Shown: positions 5,930 to 6,887 of the stretch, in pieces
Numbering within the stretch: the stretch's first letter is position 1
How the letters are laid out: each line of letters starts with the position of its first letter
Assembly: GCA_002383665.1 (NCBI GenBank)
Contig: DFZI01000029.1
Coordinates: 1 to 6,887, forward strand
DNA from: Dehalococcoidia bacterium UBA4060
GTDB taxonomy: Bacteria > Chloroflexota > Dehalococcoidia > GIF9 > UBA5629
Direction of reading: 5' to 3'
Length of the DNA stretch: 6,887 nucleotides
Program-made: the position numbers and the translations under genes
The notes under the pieces: model-generated
What the model was told of the DNA's origin: nothing
The model's input: the letters and a program-made list of their open reading frames with translations, nothing else
Databases searched by the model: none

Positions 5930-5958
5930 ATTCTAACACACTATGTACCTGTTGTCAA
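5930..5958 (-). promoter_or_regulatory. Transposase promoter
   Basis: On the minus strand a perfect -35 TTGACA (5958-5953), a 17-base spacer and -10 TAGAAT (5935-5930) form a strong sigma70-like promoter. The first three bases of the -35 belong to the right terminal inverted repeat, so the end sequence and the promoter overlap. Confidence 0.7.
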
Positions 5959-5970
5959 GGGATAGTTACG
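5956..5970 (-). repeat. Right terminal inverted repeat of the IS1595-family element
   Basis: CAAGGGATAGTTACG, complementary to the left end with one mismatch (T/C at position 6 from the tip). Confidence 0.9.
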
Positions 5971-5978
5971 ATTTATTA
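5971..5978. repeat. 8-bp target site duplication, right copy
   Basis: ATTTATTA lies immediately outside the right inverted repeat, identical to 3165-3172. The MNT frame continues through it. Confidence 0.92.
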
Positions 5979-6091
5979 ATCTGGAAAACTACCTGAGCCA
6001 GATCTTGGGCATTAAAATTGATCTGGTAATGAAAGATAGTTTGAAACCACGGATAGGTCGCCGCATTTTGAATGAGGTAATCAAATTGTGA
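5971..6091 (+). pseudogene. MNT-domain nucleotidyltransferase, 3' fragment
   Basis: This is the C-terminal 39 codons of the antitoxin gene that begins at 2992. It reads LENYLSQILGIKIDLVMKDS and ends KPRIGRRILNEVIKL. It includes the third metal-binding aspartate (IKIDLV, residue 74 of the rebuilt protein) and the usual family C-terminus. Its TGA (6089-6091) overlaps the GTG start of the HEPN gene as GTGA, the typical coupled arrangement of MNT/HEPN pairs. Confidence 0.9.
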
Positions 6092-6305
6092 ACCGTGATT
6101 TTTGGATGCGGTAAAGAAACTTCCTCCTGCAGTCAAAGATCGCTATCCCACTATACCATGGAAGGATATTGCTGGGATGAGAGACAAACTGACTCACGAA
6201 TATTTTGGTGTTAATCTTAAGGTAATTTGGGATACTGCCAAGCAGGATATACCACCACTCCAGCCGTTAATGCAAAAACTACTGGATGATTACAGGGAAA
6301 AGTAA
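6088..6305 (+). pseudogene. HEPN-domain (DUF86-type) toxin with internal deletion
   Basis: HEPN toxins of this pair are RNases kept in check by the MNT protein. The gene starts at GTG 6088 with MNRDF, the normal family beginning, then at about 6102 jumps out of frame into the normal second half (DAVKKLPPAVKDRYPTIPW, KDIAGMRDKLTHEYFGVNLK) and ends at TAA 6303. About 45 codons of the usual 110 or so are missing at the junction. The RNase motif R-x4-H is still present as RDKLTH. A 67-codon frame could be read from TTG 6102, but it lacks the first helices of the fold. With the partner also broken, the pair is a relic. Confidence 0.85.
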
Positions 6306-6350
6306 TTTGTAATTAACACGGTTACCGCTTCAATCGTATCAATATTAACT

Positions 6351-6381
6351 GTTTCAATCCACGCACCCGCGGGGGTGCGAC
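6351..6381. CRISPR. Solitary CRISPR repeat, type I-C-like
   Basis: This is a 31-base sequence starting GTTTCAATCCACGCACCC and ending GGGTGCGAC. Its complement begins GTCGCACCC and ends GGATTGAAAC, the well-known form of type I-C repeats. The internal stem CGCACCC/GGGTGCG (6362-6368 with 6373-6379) encloses GCGG. No second repeat occurs one repeat-spacer unit away on either side and no cas gene is in the window. It is a remnant of an array or a stand-alone repeat. Similarity is judged from memory of the family. Confidence 0.7.
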
Positions 6382-6384
6382 CAA

Positions 6385-6413
6385 TTGACCCTATCTTTTC
6401 GTAGTGTTACTAT
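6385..6413 (+). promoter_or_regulatory. Promoter of the HTH-hsdM operon
   Basis: TTGACC (6385-6390), 17 bases and TACTAT (6408-6413) give a sigma70-like promoter starting three bases after the CRISPR repeat. The expected start is near 6420. Confidence 0.55.
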
Positions 6414-6450
6414 TTCGCTATCGATGTATATATCCGGACTACGATAGGGG
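6389..6450. promoter_or_regulatory. Inverted repeats around the start of the HTH-hsdM transcript
   Basis: CTATCG (6418-6423) and CGATAG (6442-6447) are exact complements, and CCCTATC (6389-6395) also matches GATAGGG (6444-6450). The sites lie between the promoter and the helix-turn-helix gene. They may be an operator for that protein, or a leader hairpin. Confidence 0.35.
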
Positions 6451-6456
6451 TGAAAT

Positions 6457-6669
6457 ATGCCGGTTCTTGATAATTACGTAAGTGTGGTGGAAGCTGCGGA
6501 AACACTGGGCGTTCACTGAGAAACAGTCAAGCGCATGTGCCGGGAAGGGCGGATTCCGGCAAGGGAAGTCCATAATATGTGGTTGATTCATAAAAAAGCT
6601 GGCAAAATTCGCATCAACTTACGACGAGCCACGGCGCGGCAAGCGGAGACGATAAGAGCTCAGGAATGA
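6457..6669 (+). pseudogene. Short helix-turn-helix (excisionase/MerR-like) protein with in-frame TGA
   Basis: A 70-codon frame with an AGGGG ribosome site before ATG 6457. It reads as an excisionase-type winged helix: NYVSVVEAAETLGVH, then TGA (codon 21, 6517-6519), then ETVKRMCREGRIPAREVH, MWLIHKK and a basic tail. The usual residue at the stop is Arg (H-R-E-T-V-K-R), so one C-to-T change of CGA explains it. The normal stop TGA is at 6667, 12 bases before hsdM. Such small proteins in front of type I restriction genes may regulate them. The stop falls inside the DNA-binding helix pair, so no working protein is expected unless read-through occurs. Confidence 0.75.
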
Positions 6670-6681
6670 TGGGGGCAAAAC

Positions 6682-6887
6682 ATGGCGAGTAGAACTGGAA
6701 ACAATCGCAAACCTCTAAAGTCCAACGGTGCCAATCTTGGCTTCGAGGAAAAGATGTGGCAGGCGGCGGATAAGCTCCGCGGTTATATGGATCCCTCTGA
6801 ATACAAAGACGTCGTACTGGGGTTGGTCTTTTTAAAATACATTTCCGATGCCTTTCAAGAAAGATACCAGCAATTGGGGCTCTTTAC
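6682..6887 (+). CDS. hsdM: Type I restriction-modification methylase subunit HsdM, N-terminal 68 codons
   Basis: HsdM is the N6-adenine methyltransferase subunit of a type I restriction-modification complex. The visible part is the N-terminal helical domain: LGFEEKMWQAADKLRGYMDP, then SEYKDVVLGLVFLKYISDAF and ERYQQL, which closely follow the family. The AdoMet and NPPY motifs lie beyond the window. ATG 6682 is chosen for its GGGGG ribosome site and the basic leader before the conserved domain. It probably shares a transcript with the broken helix-turn-helix gene. Confidence 0.93.
   Translation, partial: MASRTGNNRKPLKSNGANLGFEEKMWQAADKLRGYMDPSEYKDVVLGLVFLKYISDAFQERYQQLGLF

Larger units (their letters stand above)
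3173..5970. mobile_element. IS1595-family transposable element with toxin-antitoxin-like passenger genes, 2798 bp
   Basis: The boundaries are visible directly. The left end CGTAATTATCCCTTG (3173-3187) and the right end CAAGGGATAGTTACG (5956-5970) are 15-bp inverted repeats with one mismatch. The direct repeat ATTTATTA flanks them at 3165-3172 and 5971-5978. Removing the element plus one copy restores the reading frame of the interrupted MNT gene. Eight-base duplications, a zinc-ribbon ISXO2-like transposase and frequent passenger genes are known traits of the IS1595 family. Contents from left to right: a structured non-coding arm, a PIN-domain gene, a 270-aa gene of unknown family, a terminator-like hairpin and the transposase, all genes on the minus strand. 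The transposase is disrupted, so the copy can move only if supplied with enzyme in trans. Base composition is AT-richer than the iron locus. Confidence 0.92.

Noticed and set aside
6315..6350. Possible degenerate second CRISPR repeat (CTTCAATC) before the solitary repeat
   Set aside because: Only eight bases resemble the repeat, the palindromic part is missing, and the spacing is too short for a repeat-spacer unit.
6517..6519. TGA read as tryptophan or selenocysteine
   Set aside because: TGA ends several good genes here, family members have Arg at this place, and no selenocysteine insertion hairpin is apparent.

Overview
The window looks like a piece of a bacterial chromosome. The code is standard: TGA ends the DtxR-FeoA, nitroreductase and MNT frames. 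Promoters are sigma70-like. The phylum cannot be fixed from the sequence. A FeoB system with FeoA fused to a DtxR regulator, next to MNT/HEPN, IS1595, CRISPR-repeat and type I restriction remnants, would fit an anaerobe such as a Chloroflexota/Dehalococcoidia-type lineage, but that is a weak inference. The left third is visibly GC-richer than the rest, and the mobile element in the middle is visibly AT-richer.

Left block (1-2845, minus strand): an iron-uptake locus. A nitroreductase (2845-2201) is followed by a DtxR-type metalloregulator fused to two FeoA-like SH3 domains (2115-1207), then by feoB (1216 to beyond the window edge), which overlaps the regulator by 10 bases. Two abutting 14-bp palindromes (2131-2158) overlap the -10 of the regulator promoter and are the likely iron box.

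Middle block (2992-6305): an MNT nucleotidyltransferase antitoxin / HEPN toxin pair, now dead. The MNT gene is split cleanly by a 2798-bp IS1595-family element (3173-5970) with 15-bp terminal inverted repeats and a perfect 8-bp target duplication, ATTTATTA. Removing the element restores the MNT frame. From left to right the element holds a structured non-coding arm with its own promoter and a tRNA-like fold (about 3188-3468), a PIN-domain toxin, an unrecognised 270-aa partner gene upstream of it (probable antitoxin), a terminator-like hairpin, and an ISXO2-like transposase. The transposase is itself broken by a 92-bp MITE-like insertion with a 5-bp target duplication. The result is a toxin-antitoxin-like cassette carried by a transposable element that landed inside another toxin-antitoxin system.

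Right block (6306-6887, plus strand): one solitary CRISPR repeat of the type I-C kind with no array or cas gene in view, a good promoter immediately after it, a short helix-turn-helix gene carrying an in-frame TGA, and the start of a type I restriction-modification methylase subunit (hsdM) that runs off the window.
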